From Pseudozyma flocculosa PF-1 (lineage: Eukaryota > Basidiomycota > Ustilaginomycetes > Ustilaginales > Ustilaginaceae), in the NCBI RefSeq assembly GCF_000417875.1, contig NW_006920873.1, positions 446,620 through 475,399 of the forward strand: DNA of 28,780 nucleotides, in the 5' to 3' direction. Positions 1 through 12,266 of this stretch are shown here, piece by piece (positions within the stretch are counted from its first letter, which is position 1; the number at the start of each line of letters is the position of its first letter). The position numbers and the translations under genes were made by a program. The notes under the pieces were generated by a model, which saw only the letters and a list, made by a program, of their open reading frames with translations, ran no database searches and was not told where the DNA came from.

Positions 1-3000
1 GTGGTGCGACATGGGGGAGGGCGCGACGCCGTTTGTGGCAAGGTTCGGCGACGGCGCTGAGCTGTGGCGTGTGAGGGCCTCTAGCGTGCGGGAAGGCGAG
101 GCGCCGCGCTGGAGGGGCGTCTGCCTGCCAGAGACTGAGCGGCCGCTGCTGCTAACGACCGTGTCGGCGTCGTAGGGCCGGGACGACTCGCGCCTCGGCG
201 AGGCTGGCGCGGGCGCCTGCCGGGCGACGGCGGGCGAGGCGCGTGGCGGGCCCAGTGGGGCGGGCAGCTGCGGGGTTGTTGGCATCGGGCCCGGACTCGA
301 CGACACGCCGTCGGCGCGCGGAAGGTAGGGAGCCGACGACGCCGACATCAGCGGCACCCGCTCGTGGCGTTCGTGGCGCTCGTGGTCCACCGAGCCGGCA
401 CTGCGCGGCACCATCGACTCGCTGTAGGTCCTGTCCGGCTGCGCCGGAGGGGCGGCGTACCGGTCGCGGATGACCACCGGGGCGGCCGAGGCGCTGGTGT
501 TGTAGGCGGGCGTGGCGCGGTAGCGAGTGTCGCCGTAGGGGGGGTCATGGCCCCGCGAGCTGGATGCCGTGGCGTACGACGACTGAGCAGCTGGAGCGGT
601 GGTGCGGTGGAATCGGTCCATCGCGGAGCGGATCAAGAGGGTGCCGTCGGGGTCGTCGTAGTCGAGGGCAATGGTCTCGCCCAGCGGCACCTCGACGACG
701 CTGCCGTAGGCGTCCCGATAGGCGTAGATGAGCGTGACGCCGTCAAAGGCGACGTAGTAGCGCTGCAGCATGATGTCGCTGACCCCGCGCTGGAACAGGC
801 ACCGCCTGCCCTCCATCTGGTACTGGCGGACGGACTCGGCCGAGCTGCTCATAGCGTAGCTGGGTTGGCGGGCGGGGGCGCGAGCATCAGATGCGGATCG
901 ACGACCGTCCATGCGCAGCGACGACGACGACGACGATACGGGCACGGCGGCGGCCGCCGCCGACGGCGAGCGAAAGTCGTACGACGGGCGATACAGATTG
1001 CCGTCGGCGGAGCCGCTGAACGTCGGATGCGGGGCACCGCTCGCTCCGGGCGTCGCCTGGAAGCTTCCGTGGGCGCTCGCGGCGGGCGGCGTCCTCGACG
1101 AATCCGAGGCACCAAGGGCGAGGCGTTGCCGGGCCGGCGTCTCGGAGTCGACCCTGGCCCGCTTGCCGGCGTCTCCGCGAGCGTCGTCGGCCTGGATGGC
1201 CGGCTGGAAGCTCTCGAGGTGCAGCACGATCCGCACGTAGTAGGGGCTGATGGGCCAGGGCTGGATCTTGCTGACGGGCCTCTCGGTCGAGCGCAGCGTG
1301 GCTCGGATGTCGAGGTAGAGGTCCTTTTCCGCGACGCCAATGTCTCGGACGCGCACCTCGGCCTGCGGGTACTTGCGCTCCGCCTTGATGCAGCACATGG
1401 GGCAGATCCAGGCCTCGCCATCCCACACGGGCGGATCGCCGAGGCCGACGCAGTCGGTGTGGAACCACAGCAGGCACTTGTCGCACGCAATCATCCGGGC
1501 GCGCTCCGGCTGGTGGCAGAGGCAGTAGATGGGCTTGCCGTTACGGTGCGCCCGGATGCCGATCTCTTCGCGGAAGACGAGCTTGGCGCGCTTGCCGCGC
1601 TTGCGCTTCTTGTCGTCCTTGGCCGGCGACGAGGCGGTTGCCCGGCTGGTCGATGCCTCGTTGCGCACGTCGGTCAGCATCCTCGAGCTCGAAAGCTCCA
1701 TCGAGTCGTCGGGAGGCATCATGTCGTCGTCCCTGCCAAAGTCGAACGATGCGTCCTCCGGGATGGGTGCCGTGGCTGGTGGGCCGAGGTCCGGTCTCTC
1801 TGCTGTCGACGGCGGCTGCGGCTGCGGCTGCGGTTGCGGTTGCGGTTGCGGTTGCGGTTGCGGTTGCGGTTGCGGCTGCGGCTGCGGTTGCGGCTGCGGT
1901 GTCGAAATCGGCAGTGAGGGCGAAGCGTGCGTCTGCGGCGCCTCCAGGCTTGCAGGGGTGGCGGGCGGAGGCTGCGGGTCCGATTGGTGGTGAACGTGTG
2001 CGGGAGTCGCGGTCGGATGGGGCGAGGCGATCGGCTCCGGGCCGTTGGCCGCGTTGCCGTGGAAGTCGTCGGGCTGCTCCTCGGGCTGGGCGTGCGCGAT
2101 GATCCCTTGCGACAGCTCGTCGAGGGCAAACGAGCCCTCGGCGAGGTACAGGTCGAAGGGGCAGCCGAGCAGCTTCCGGCACAGATGGCGTGCGACCCGA
2201 GCCACGTCCGGGTTGCGCAGGTCCGGCCTGGTGACCATGAACTCCTGCGCCACCTGCTGCAGCCTGCGGGTCTGCCGGAGCATCTCACGGACAATGTCGA
2301 GCTCGGCGGGCGGGAAGCGCAGCCGGTCAGGCGAGTACTTTGCCGACTCGACCAGCAGGGCGAGCCGCGTGATGGGCACTGATTTGTGCCCTTTGACCAC
2401 GCTCTCGAGCGTCTCGGGCGCGCAGATCGGGCACGCCCAGTCTTCGCCGCCCCTGGGCACGAGCGACTGTCGGATCTTGAGGCAGTGGAGGTGGTAGGCG
2501 ACGCCGCAGCCCTTGCACCGGACGTTGCCGGGAGCGTCGAGGTCCGGCGCCTCGGCCTTCCGGCAGACGCAGTGACGACCGGCGCTGTCAGGCTGCTCGT
2601 CGTCGGGTGCGGTGACGTCGTGCACCTTGTCGGCGAGCTTTTCGAGCTCCGCGCGCTTTTCGGTGTCGCCGAGGCGGCGGTGGGGCGCAAAGTGGCTGAC
2701 GACGTCCGAGTGCAGATCGCCACGCCACACGTCAAAGAGGGTGAGAGCCATCTGGATCTCGTCCGAGTGCTGCAGCACCAGCCGGTTGGCCTTGCTCGCG
2801 CGCAGGACGCGGCGTGCCTCTGGCAAGAGGCCGCGGCGGAACTCCTCAGAGGGCGAGGTGGTCAACTCGTCGCCGTCGCCGGACCGCGTCACCTGGCTGT
2901 CGTTGAAGAGGGCGTTGAGCTTCTGCTGCAGGTCCTTGCCCTTCTGAATGGTCGCATTGAGCCTCTCGGCCATCTCGAAGCCGGCGGCGATGTCGTGCGA

Positions 3001-6000
3001 GTCATCTCGCAGCTTTTCGAGCTCCTCCATCGTCAGGGGTACGTTGCCGCTCAGCAGGCACAGGGCGCGGCTATCCCAGGCCAGCCCGTCCTCGTACCGC
3101 CGCTCGAGCTCGCGCAACAGCGGGCCCTGGGTGACGCCGCACACCTTTGCTTTGTCGAGGTGCTCGCGGACCTCGTGGCCGTAGAGGTAGGTGGTGTCGA
3201 GCAGGTTCTGCACCGTCTCGAGCCACTTGCGGCGCTCGATGAAGCTGCGCAGCTCTTCGATTTGCGGGGCGTCGACATTGAGGGCGAGGCCAAGCGTCAG
3301 AGTGTCCTCGCAGTCCCTCATCGAGACGGCGTCCGCCTTGTCTCCGTCCGCCTTGTCTCCGCCCACCGTGTCTCCGCCCGCAGACTCGAGGATGGCGCTC
3401 GCCTTGGCCTGGAACGTGCGCAGCTCCTCGGCGAGAGTTTGGAGCGCGGCGATCTCGGGCGAGTCAAAGTGCATCGACTCGAGCTCCTTGAGCAGCGCGA
3501 GGAGCGCCTCGGCAGAGCGGTCGACGCCGGCTTCGCTGGCGGCATCGTCGGGCAGCTCGATACTCGGCCGCGTCGGCGTCGCGTCCTCTGCCACCAGCGA
3601 CCGGCGGGAGCGAGGCGCCGGGCCCGCCATGCTGTCGGTCCGGCGCTTGTGGTGCTTTCGCACAAGGAAGACGTTGGCCCGCTCGATCCACCCGTTGGCC
3701 TGGTTGACGAAGCTGCGGAGCGTTTCGAGGCGCTTGAGCGGCACCTGCAGCTTGTCGCCCTCGGCCACCAGCGTCCTGAGCACCTTGAGCGAGGGCCGCG
3801 GACTCGTGGCGAGCGTGGCTTCGACCCGCTTGACCCAGTTGCGCGGCAGGGCAGCGCGCTTGGCGACGGCCTCGTGGTTGGCGCGCAGCTGCTCGTCGGA
3901 GAAGCGCTTGCGCAGCACCCACTGCGAAGGCGGGTCGACCCGGCAGACCTCGGACGCGTGGACCAGGCAGGCGGGGCCCTCGGCGTTGTCGCTGACGACC
4001 TGGCTGAGGTAGCAGAATGCCTGGCAGAGCACGCACGAGTAGTCCCTCTCCGGCAAGTCGTCTTCCTTGAGCACCTCGACGAGGTCGGGCACCTCGCGCC
4101 GCAGCGCATCGCGCCGCTCGAGCTCGCGGTCAACCATCTCCTTGAGCGCGTGCTGCAGCCAGACGGCGGTGGTGACCGACTGGTTCTGCTGCGAGACGGT
4201 GACGAGGAGCTGGTCGTGGGAGAAGACCGGGCCCTTGCGGAAGAGCTGGTAGCGCTCCGTGGACTCGCGTCCGTAGTCGATCCAGTCTGGCAGCGCAAAG
4301 TTGACGGCCTCGTTGAGGTTGAGGCCCTGGTTGAAGCCGCTGTGGTAGGCCTTGGGGAAGGTGATGACGAACTCGTTGGCCCGCTGGTCGCACGCAAACA
4401 CCCGCACCCCCTCAGCCTTGAGCCGCTCCGGGCTCATCATGGTCGTCAGGTGGAACAGCAGGTCCGGCGTCGTCTCAAACAGGTCCGGCGCCACCTTGCG
4501 CATGGCCGCCTCGAATTTTTCCGCGTCGGCGCCGGGCACGCTGTACCACGTCTTGGTCTCGCCCCAGTGCTGGTAGTTGATCGAGTAGGTGAAGTGGTCC
4601 TCGTTGTGCCAGCAGAAGGTGGAGAACATCATGCCGACGTAGATCCAGGGCACCGTCATGCCCGAAATGTCCGACTTGATGTACTGCAGCAGCGAGGCGG
4701 GCAGGATCGGCAGGTTGTTGAGGTTCCAGCCGTCCTTGGAGTAGGCGCTGAGCGGGTGCGTCTCGGGCGTGGGCAGCGCACTGCCGTGCGTCGTCGAGTG
4801 GACGTCGGCGCCGTACTCGACCTCGACCACCTCGTCCTGGCTGTGCATCAGGCGCCAAAACTCGCGCTCGATATCGTCCTCGGACGCGACGAGGTCGGTG
4901 CCCGGGATGCGACGGGCCAGCCCGTTGGTCCTTCGCGCCGTCGCAGCTCCGTCGACTTCCATGGCGTCGCCGTCGACATCGGCGTCGGCCTCCGGGTCCG
5001 TCGACGGGTCCCAGATCCGGTCCGGGTGGGAGCTCCACCACGCCCGCTTGAACGACTCGGCCCTCTGCCAGAAAGTATAGAGGCTGTGCGTCTCGCCGTC
5101 GTGGAAGCCGTAGTCGCCGCCCACGCTGATCAGGCACGAGGGGCAGAACCACTGCGACTTGGGGATCGCCGTCAGCGGCGGCTGCAGGCAGTACATGTGG
5201 TAGCCGCGGTTGCACTCGTCGCACAGCAGCATGTTGATGCCGTCCTCGCCGCGGAAGCAGATCTCGCACATCTGCTCCTCGGCGCCGGGCAGCACCACGA
5301 TCTTTTCCTTGGGCGGGGCGCTGCCAGACGCGATTGGGGTGCTCGCCTTGCGCTTCCTTCCGGAGGCCGGCGTGTCGGCGCCCCTCGCGCTGGGGCCGGC
5401 GCCCGTGCTCGAGGGGTCGCCGCGCTTGCGGGAGCTCCGACGCTTGCCCCCGTTGGGCGTATTACCGGCGCCAGATCCATCGTCGAGGCCTTCGGCGGCA
5501 AGCAGCTCGGCGGTGTGCGAGCTATGCGGCTCCGGAGTGCCCAGGAGTGCGGTCGAAGTGCCGGTGGCGAAGCCGCCGTCCATGGCAGGGGACGCCAGCT
5601 TGACTGCCGCGTCGCCCAAGTGCGAGGAGCCCAGGTACGGACCGCCGATCGCAACGCCCTGTCCGACCGTAGGGCTGGTGGACGTCTGCCCAAGGCGCAC
5701 CTGCTCCTTGGCCTTGCGGAGGAAGTCCTCGTATGGCTCAATGATGCGTCCGTAAGCCGCCTTGACCTGCGAGCAGAGGTGTGCCGACCCTTCTTCCGTA
5801 TAGCCGATCTTGCGCGTCACCTCGGACCAGCGGCGCTGGCGGCACACTTGGTCGTAGCCGCCGTAGGTCGCGACGACCAGCTTGAGCGCGTACAGGTCGA
5901 CCGCCCTGCGGTCGATGACGGGGATCGTGACGCGCTTGAGGCCCTGCTGGGCGTGGAACTTGTCGAGCTGCTCGAGGTAGTTTTGCGACGCACGCGCGTC

Positions 6001-6890
6001 GGCGGTCAGCTCGTTGAGCTGCTGCACGCGCGTCCGGAAGCGGAACGTCTCCTCGTCCAGCACGCATTCCGGGTTCCAGCCGACCGGCGGCACCACCTTG
6101 ACGATGCCGTACTCGGCACCCTTTTTGCCGATCGCCTCGATGTAGCGCATCGGATCGCTGAACTCTTCCGGCGTCGGGTAGAAGGTGGGCACCTCCTCGA
6201 GGCCAAACAGGCGCGGGCGCAGGCGCTTCGGAGGCTGGCGCGGGGTGCTGGACCCCGTAGGGATGCCCGGGTCGTCGCTGCTCGAGCTCGCATCGATGTT
6301 CGAGTAGTTGAACTTGAGCGGAGGGGCGGGCTGCTGCCTGACGGCTTTGCGGGCCGGGTGGTTGGTGGACGCGGGCTTGACGTCGGCGTCAGCACTCGCA
6401 ATGGCGGAGATAGCTTCCGTCTGCGGCGATGCGCGGGCGGGAGCAGAAGGCACAGGGAGTCAGAGACGGGATCTCCTTGATGTCGACCGTCAAAGCGGCA
6501 CTGACGTCGCCGCCGCAACACACTCACTTTGCTCTTGCGCTCGGCTCGCTTGGCAGCATTGTCTTTCGCTGCCGCAGACTCGGCGGACGCATCGGGCGCC
6601 TCGGGCGCATCCTCGGTCGCGGCGCCGTCTTCGGCGCTCGGGCCAAAATCCTTGGAAGAGATGTAGACGGGTTCTGGCGGTCGTGCTCTCGGCGAGTGGT
6701 TGGTCTGCTTCGACGGGCTGCCACTGGTACTACCGTACGCGCTCGACTTGGACGGCGACGTCAATGGCGTCTGCGGCAGGGCGCTGTTCGGCTTTTTCGA
6801 GGGCGATGGGTGGCCGAGCAGCGCGGCTGCGAAGCCGTAGTCGGCCTTTTCGCTGCTGCCAAGCGGCTTGATGGGGCTGTCGGGGCGCAT
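1..6890 (-). CDS. rum1: Rum1-like KDM5/JARID1 histone H3K4 demethylase and repressor (3' end off window)
   Basis: Exon 1 is 6528-6890 and exon 2 is 6420 down to 1, open to the window edge. The intron 6421-6527 is phase 0, with GTGAGT donor and CAG acceptor. The visible product is 2261 residues, already longer than usual KDM5 proteins. Domains in order: JmjN (about 196-237), ARID (about 250-355), PHD1 (Cys506-Cys550), JmjC (about 690-835) with the iron ligands H726, E728 and H814 in CWHNED and AYHSGFN, C5HC2 zinc finger (from C917), a PLU-1 region, PHD2 (1405-1454), a Gln-Pro tract (1629-1657), a basic KKRKRGKR segment (about 1724) and PHD3 (1754-1797). All three Fe(II) ligands are present, so the enzyme should be active on methylated H3K4 using 2-oxoglutarate. 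In Ustilago maydis, Rum1 represses genes controlled by the b mating-type locus; that role is inferred here from architecture. The start is the first in-frame ATG of exon 1. Confidence 0.93.
1813..1899 (-). repeat. Hexanucleotide repeat encoding a Pro-Gln tract in the Rum1-like protein
   Basis: On the + strand this is an array of CGGCTG and CGGTTG units. Read on the minus strand it gives 14 Gln-Pro units, with Pro always CCG and Gln either CAG or CAA. It lies in the linker between PHD2 and PHD3. The mixed CAG/CAA use interrupts a pure repeat. Length is likely to vary between strains (inference). Confidence 0.9.
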
Positions 6891-8614
6891 CGTATCGGCC
6901 GACGGGGTTTGGGACTTGAGCGGGGGGAACAGCTGACAGCGAGTGCGCGGTCAAGATAGGGTATGCCTCGGCGAGCCGGGGCTCAAAGACTATGGCAGTG
7001 GTCCGTGTGATCTCGGCAGCTAGGGCGTCTCCGAAATGCCAGCCCAGCGCTCGGAATGATTTTCTCCTTCTGGTGGTGGCGAGATGGCTGTCCGGATGGT
7101 GTTCCGGCTGCGCGCGCGGCTGATTTTCTACCAGCACGCAGCGATGTGGATCAGAAGCTCGTGCGACGGGCCGACTGGGTTTGGTTTCCGTGGCTGGCAG
7201 GGGCCGCTTGCTGGTCGTGACGTGGGCGAGCTCCAGGTCACGACCGCGGCACTGTGGCGTGTCGGCTCGACGGAGTAGGTCTCAGGGGGTCCGGTGTTTG
7301 TTATGAGCAGAGCGACACAGTCAGTGCGAGCAGAACGGGCCGCGGAGCATGGTCCGCGTGCTATGCAGCGGCGTAGTCAAAGTGGCGGCAGCGAGTTGGA
7401 CGCCGACGGATGGCTGCCAGGAGCTGGATGCCGTTGCTTGGAATGAGAGCAGCCGCGCTAAATACGGGCGCCGTGCTGGCCGCCCTGCGACGTTTCCGGT
7501 GGCGAAGCGCCGTGTCGGTTTAGTTGGGTGAGGGCTGGGTCTCAGGGTGAGGAGATTGGAGAGCAGCGGTACGGATGCAGTATGCCGAGGTCAGCACCCT
7601 TGGCAGCGAGGCGCGATGGGGCTCTCGAAGCGGTCGCGGTCGCGGTCGCGCTCGGGGAGAGGTGGGGTGCTCTGATGTGATCGCGCCAGAGTCGGAAGGG
7701 GCAGGTGGCGGTGGGTGTGGTCGTGCGAAGGGCTCAAGAGACGAGGCTCGCTGCGTGCATGCGTGCGTGCGTGTGCTTTGCTCGCCGTCGGGTAGGGAGA
7801 CGACGTGACGAGCGTAGGATAAGGACCGAGGCGGGATACGGAGGAGGAGAGGGCCGAGGTGGTGGCGGGCGATGATGGTGACGAGGAGATGGCAAGGCGC
7901 CGCGGGCCGGGAGAAAAAGGAGCAACGAGGGCTGCACGTTGATGGATGATGCTCGACAGGCAAATCGGCGGCGTCTTTGGGCGAGAGAGAGGCAGGCTTA
8001 GGGTGTGAGCGCGGGCCCAGCCGCCAACCTCGCCTGCCTTAGCCAACGGCGTGGCAGACAAGCGCAGCCAGGCAGAGAGCTGCTGCCCGCCGTCTGCCAG
8101 GCTGGCCAGGCCTCACCCGCTCGCCCGCCCACTTTTGCCCGACCGCCCGCCCGCCCGCCTGCCGCGCTTTCCTTGACAGTCGAAAATCTTGCGCCGGGCT
8201 GCAGGCCCGACCAAGCTGGACGAATGGTCGGCCGCCGCCCGCGCCCAGCCAGCCAGCCTGCCTCTCTCGCTCGCCCTCAGCCTCCCTGCCTCTTTGGCTG
8301 GCCCGCCCCTGCCCTCTCTTATTTTTTCTTGCCGCCCGAATTGCCCCCCCTGCCTGGCCGGCCTGCCTGGCTGCGCTTCCATCGCCCCCCCCGTGGCCTG
8401 TCGAGTAAAAAACGCGGCGCTTCCCGACAGGCCGCCTGCCCTCCGTTCGCTTCCACGCCCCCTGCCTGCACCGCCGCACAGCTCCTCGTCCCAAGCAGCC
8501 CGGGTGGCCCGACCTGGCTGCCTCTCAGCGCCACAGAAGTCACGCCTCATCCACTCAAGAGGCAAGCAGCCAGCGTGAACTGCAGCCTGAGCTGGGCTGT
8601 CCGATACGGTGCTG

Positions 8615-8658
8615 CCTGCTTCTCTCCAGGTGGCCTCCTGCTTCTCTCCAGGTGGCCT
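8615..8658. repeat. 22-bp tandem duplication
   Basis: Two adjacent identical 22-bp copies, 8615-8636 and 8637-8658, each containing CTTCTCTCCAGGTGG. They lie in noncoding pyrimidine-rich DNA. It is probably a replication-slippage duplication. Confidence 0.8.
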
Positions 8659-8926
8659 CCTGCCCGCCAAGCCGCCTTTGCCTGCCTTTTTCATGCCGCG
8701 CCAAAAAGTCGGATTTTAGACTTTGGCCCACCTGTGCTCGCCCTTCGCCGCGATCCTGGCGGCTGTACGGCCATCACGGCGTCGAGATCGAGATACGACT
8801 GCTCGTCCAGGAAACAGCCAGCCTCACCCCGTGCGTGCGTGCCCCTTTATGAGGGTGGGTGCGCGCTGCTGGCCCGGCCTGCCCGCATGCTGAAACCGCG
8901 ACGGGCGAGGGATCTGCATGGCCGGT

Positions 8927-8944
8927 GCCTGCCTGCCTGCCTGC
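8927..8944. repeat. GCCT tetranucleotide microsatellite
   Basis: Four consecutive GCCT units followed by a partial unit, in gene-free DNA. The same tetranucleotide, in either orientation, recurs in the other long intergenic regions of the window. Confidence 0.8.
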
Positions 8945-9463
8945 GCCGCTAGCACGCGGTCAGGGCGTTGGACCCTGAAGCCAGGAGCAGGCGGCGGGCC
9001 GGCTAGTAGGGCAGCGGCAGCAGAGGCAGGCCCTCGCTTGGCTGGCGCGGAAATCGACGGCTGAGCCCCCCGCCATCAATTGCGACCACCGCCATCCCCT
9101 CCCGCCTTGCCCTCTCGGTGCGGTCTGCCCAGGGCTGCCTCGATACACATCTGAAGCTGTCACCTACTCCTTGGATCTGATGGCTCGCAGAAGGAGGTTC
9201 GGGGAACAGCAACGAAGCCTGCCCGCGGCGTTGCCTGGGTCGCGTGGTGATGGCTGGAGACGAGGCTGCGTCGCGCACGTCGTCACCGTCCCCTTCTCCT
9301 ACGCCGAACCTTGTCGACGCCCCGAGCACCTGCCCCATGCCGACCTGCGACCGGATTCGGGACCTGTGCCTGCGCAGCATCGTCTCGGGATGAGTTCCGG
9401 CGCGGGTGCTACTCTAGCATCAGTCTGCGACGCGCGGTGTCGCCGCCTGCATGACGATGGCTT

Positions 9464-9469
9464 TATAAA
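9464..9469 (+). promoter_or_regulatory. Candidate TATA box for the ISG12-like locus
   Basis: The hexamer TATAAA, within CTTTATAAAC, sits 120 bp upstream of the ATG at 9589 and stands out in otherwise GC-rich DNA. The spacing suits a fungal TATA promoter with a leader of several tens of bases. A transcription start was not identified. Confidence 0.45.
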
Positions 9470-9588
9470 CCATCAAAGCTGGCCTCTACCCGCTCCTCTG
9501 CTCTCTTCTTGCCCCAACGCGTCCATGGGCCCCTGTTCAACCCCTGATTTAGCACCACTCTGCTATCCCTAAGGAAACACCGCGAATA

Positions 9589-9825
9589 ATGCTTGGCATT
9601 GCCTCCCTCTTCGTCGGAGCCATCGCCAAGATCCTCTCCCCCCTTCGGATTCAGCCACGTCGGTCCAGTAGTGGCAGGATCGCTCGCGGCATGGGTGCAG
9701 AGCGCCGCATACGGCAGCGCCACCGCCAACGCGGGCGGGATCGTCGTCTGTCTCGCCAGGACCTGTGCCCGGGGATGTCAACCGCCTGTTTGGCCTGTTC
9801 GCACGCAGCCACTAGAGCAGGTTGA
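9589..9825 (+). pseudogene. ISG12/IFI6-16-like short hydrophobic protein, frameshifted
   Basis: From the ATG at 9589 the frame encodes a hydrophobic start, MLGIASLFVGAIAKILSP. After a run of six C (9638-9643) the family-like sequence continues in the next frame: FGFSHVGPVVAG, SLAAWVQSAAYG, then ATANAGGI to about 9742. The core GPVVAGSLAAWxQS resembles the glycine/alanine-rich membrane segment of the ISG12 (Ifi-6-16, PF06140) family, which also occurs in fungi; such proteins are small and membrane-embedded, often mitochondrial in animals. Left unshifted, the ATG frame becomes Arg-rich and stops at 9823-9825. After GGI the shifted frame no longer looks like the family, so there may be further damage. 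Alternatives are a one-base sequencing error, a pseudogene or an unusual intron. No function is claimed. Confidence 0.45.
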
Positions 9826-10092
9826 GCAACCTTCCATCGTCATTGCAGCAGAGCTCGAGAGGTGTGACGCCGTGAGCTCACGCTCTTGCACCGTTCCTCG
9901 TGGTATCGGAGGCCCTGAAGCAAACCTGCACCAAGGCGGCACGACAAGCAGCCGTGCACATGTCGACGCGTTGTCGGCGGCTGCGATGGCAGGCGAGCGA
10001 ATGGATGATGGATTCGAGCACGACAGGGGGAAACGGAACAACGATGCGGGGAGTCGGCGAAGTGCCGTCGAGCAAGGATGGCGATGACCGCA
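9826..10092. other. Convergent spacer between the ISG12-like locus and RPT2
   Basis: About 270 bp that should hold the 3' untranslated regions of both flanking loci. The open frames crossing it are low complexity. No terminator or poly(A) signal of recognised form was seen. Confidence 0.5.
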
Positions 10093-11839
<1,747 letters not shown>

Positions 11840-12266
11840 GCTGGCAGTGTCGGCGGTGTTGTGGCGGTAGTGGCGGTGGCTGTGGCGGCGGCGATCAAAC
11901 CGGCAGTAAGCTGTGGTGGCTCAATAGGCGAGATTCGGTCAGGACGGTGAGGAGCGCAAGGGGAGGTGGCGGGACGAAGGTGGCTGTTGGACGTCGAGAG
12001 GGAAGGTGCAGGGCGAGGCCAGGCAAGCCAGGCCACGCCGGAGGGGGCCACGCGTGGAGGTCTCGACTGGCCTGTGATCGGGACTCGTCAGCTGCTGCCA
12101 GGCCGGGTCAGGCTAGCAGCAGAGGGCGAGCCCGGGGGCCTGCCCTTGTCACCCGACTCCCGAGAAAGCCAGCCCGGCCCAACAAGGTTTCCCATGGAAC
12201 CCTGCTCGCCCGCCTCTGAGCCTTTTCTCCGCACCCCATCCTACACCCTACCCACCACCGCCCGCG
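11840..12266. promoter_or_regulatory. Divergent promoter region between RPT2 and TIM22
   Basis: Only 427 bp separate the two start codons, so both promoters and leaders must lie here. It contains a GTGGCG-rich stretch (about 11862-11893) next to RPT2 and several CCAGGC/GCCAGG words (about 12017-12120). No TATA box and no exact Rpn4-type proteasome element (GGTGGCAAA) was seen. Confidence 0.6.

Larger units (their letters stand above)
6891..9461. other. Intergenic region between rum1 and the ISG12-like locus, no gene recognised
   Basis: About 2.6 kb. Open frames here are low-complexity Pro/Ala/Arg/Ser translations with no recognisable domain and no credible exon chain. The left end must hold the rum1 promoter and leader. 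The segment 8030-8700 is strongly pyrimidine-rich on the + strand and full of CCTGCC and CCCGCC words. Small repeats include a TGCG run near 7757-7773, a 22-bp tandem duplication and a GCCT array. No tRNA or other structured RNA was recognised by eye. Confidence 0.6.

Noticed and set aside
2386..6480. 1364-codon open frame on the + strand opposite rum1, and a similar 517-codon one at 364-1917
   Set aside because: They are codon-aligned antisense frames of the conserved rum1 exon. With GC-rich codon use, the antisense register rarely meets stops. The products show no domain, while the minus strand encodes a complete JmjN/ARID/PHD/JmjC series.
8005..8952. 315-codon + strand frame in the rum1 upstream region
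   Set aside because: It opens with a non-ATG codon, is Pro/Ala/Arg low complexity, overlaps several open frames on both strands and spans a tandem duplication and pyrimidine-rich DNA. Nothing in it resembles a protein family.
11840..12266. Proteasome-associated control element (GGTGGCAAA) upstream of RPT2
   Set aside because: No exact copy was found on either strand; GAAGGTGGCTG near 11977 is only a partial match.
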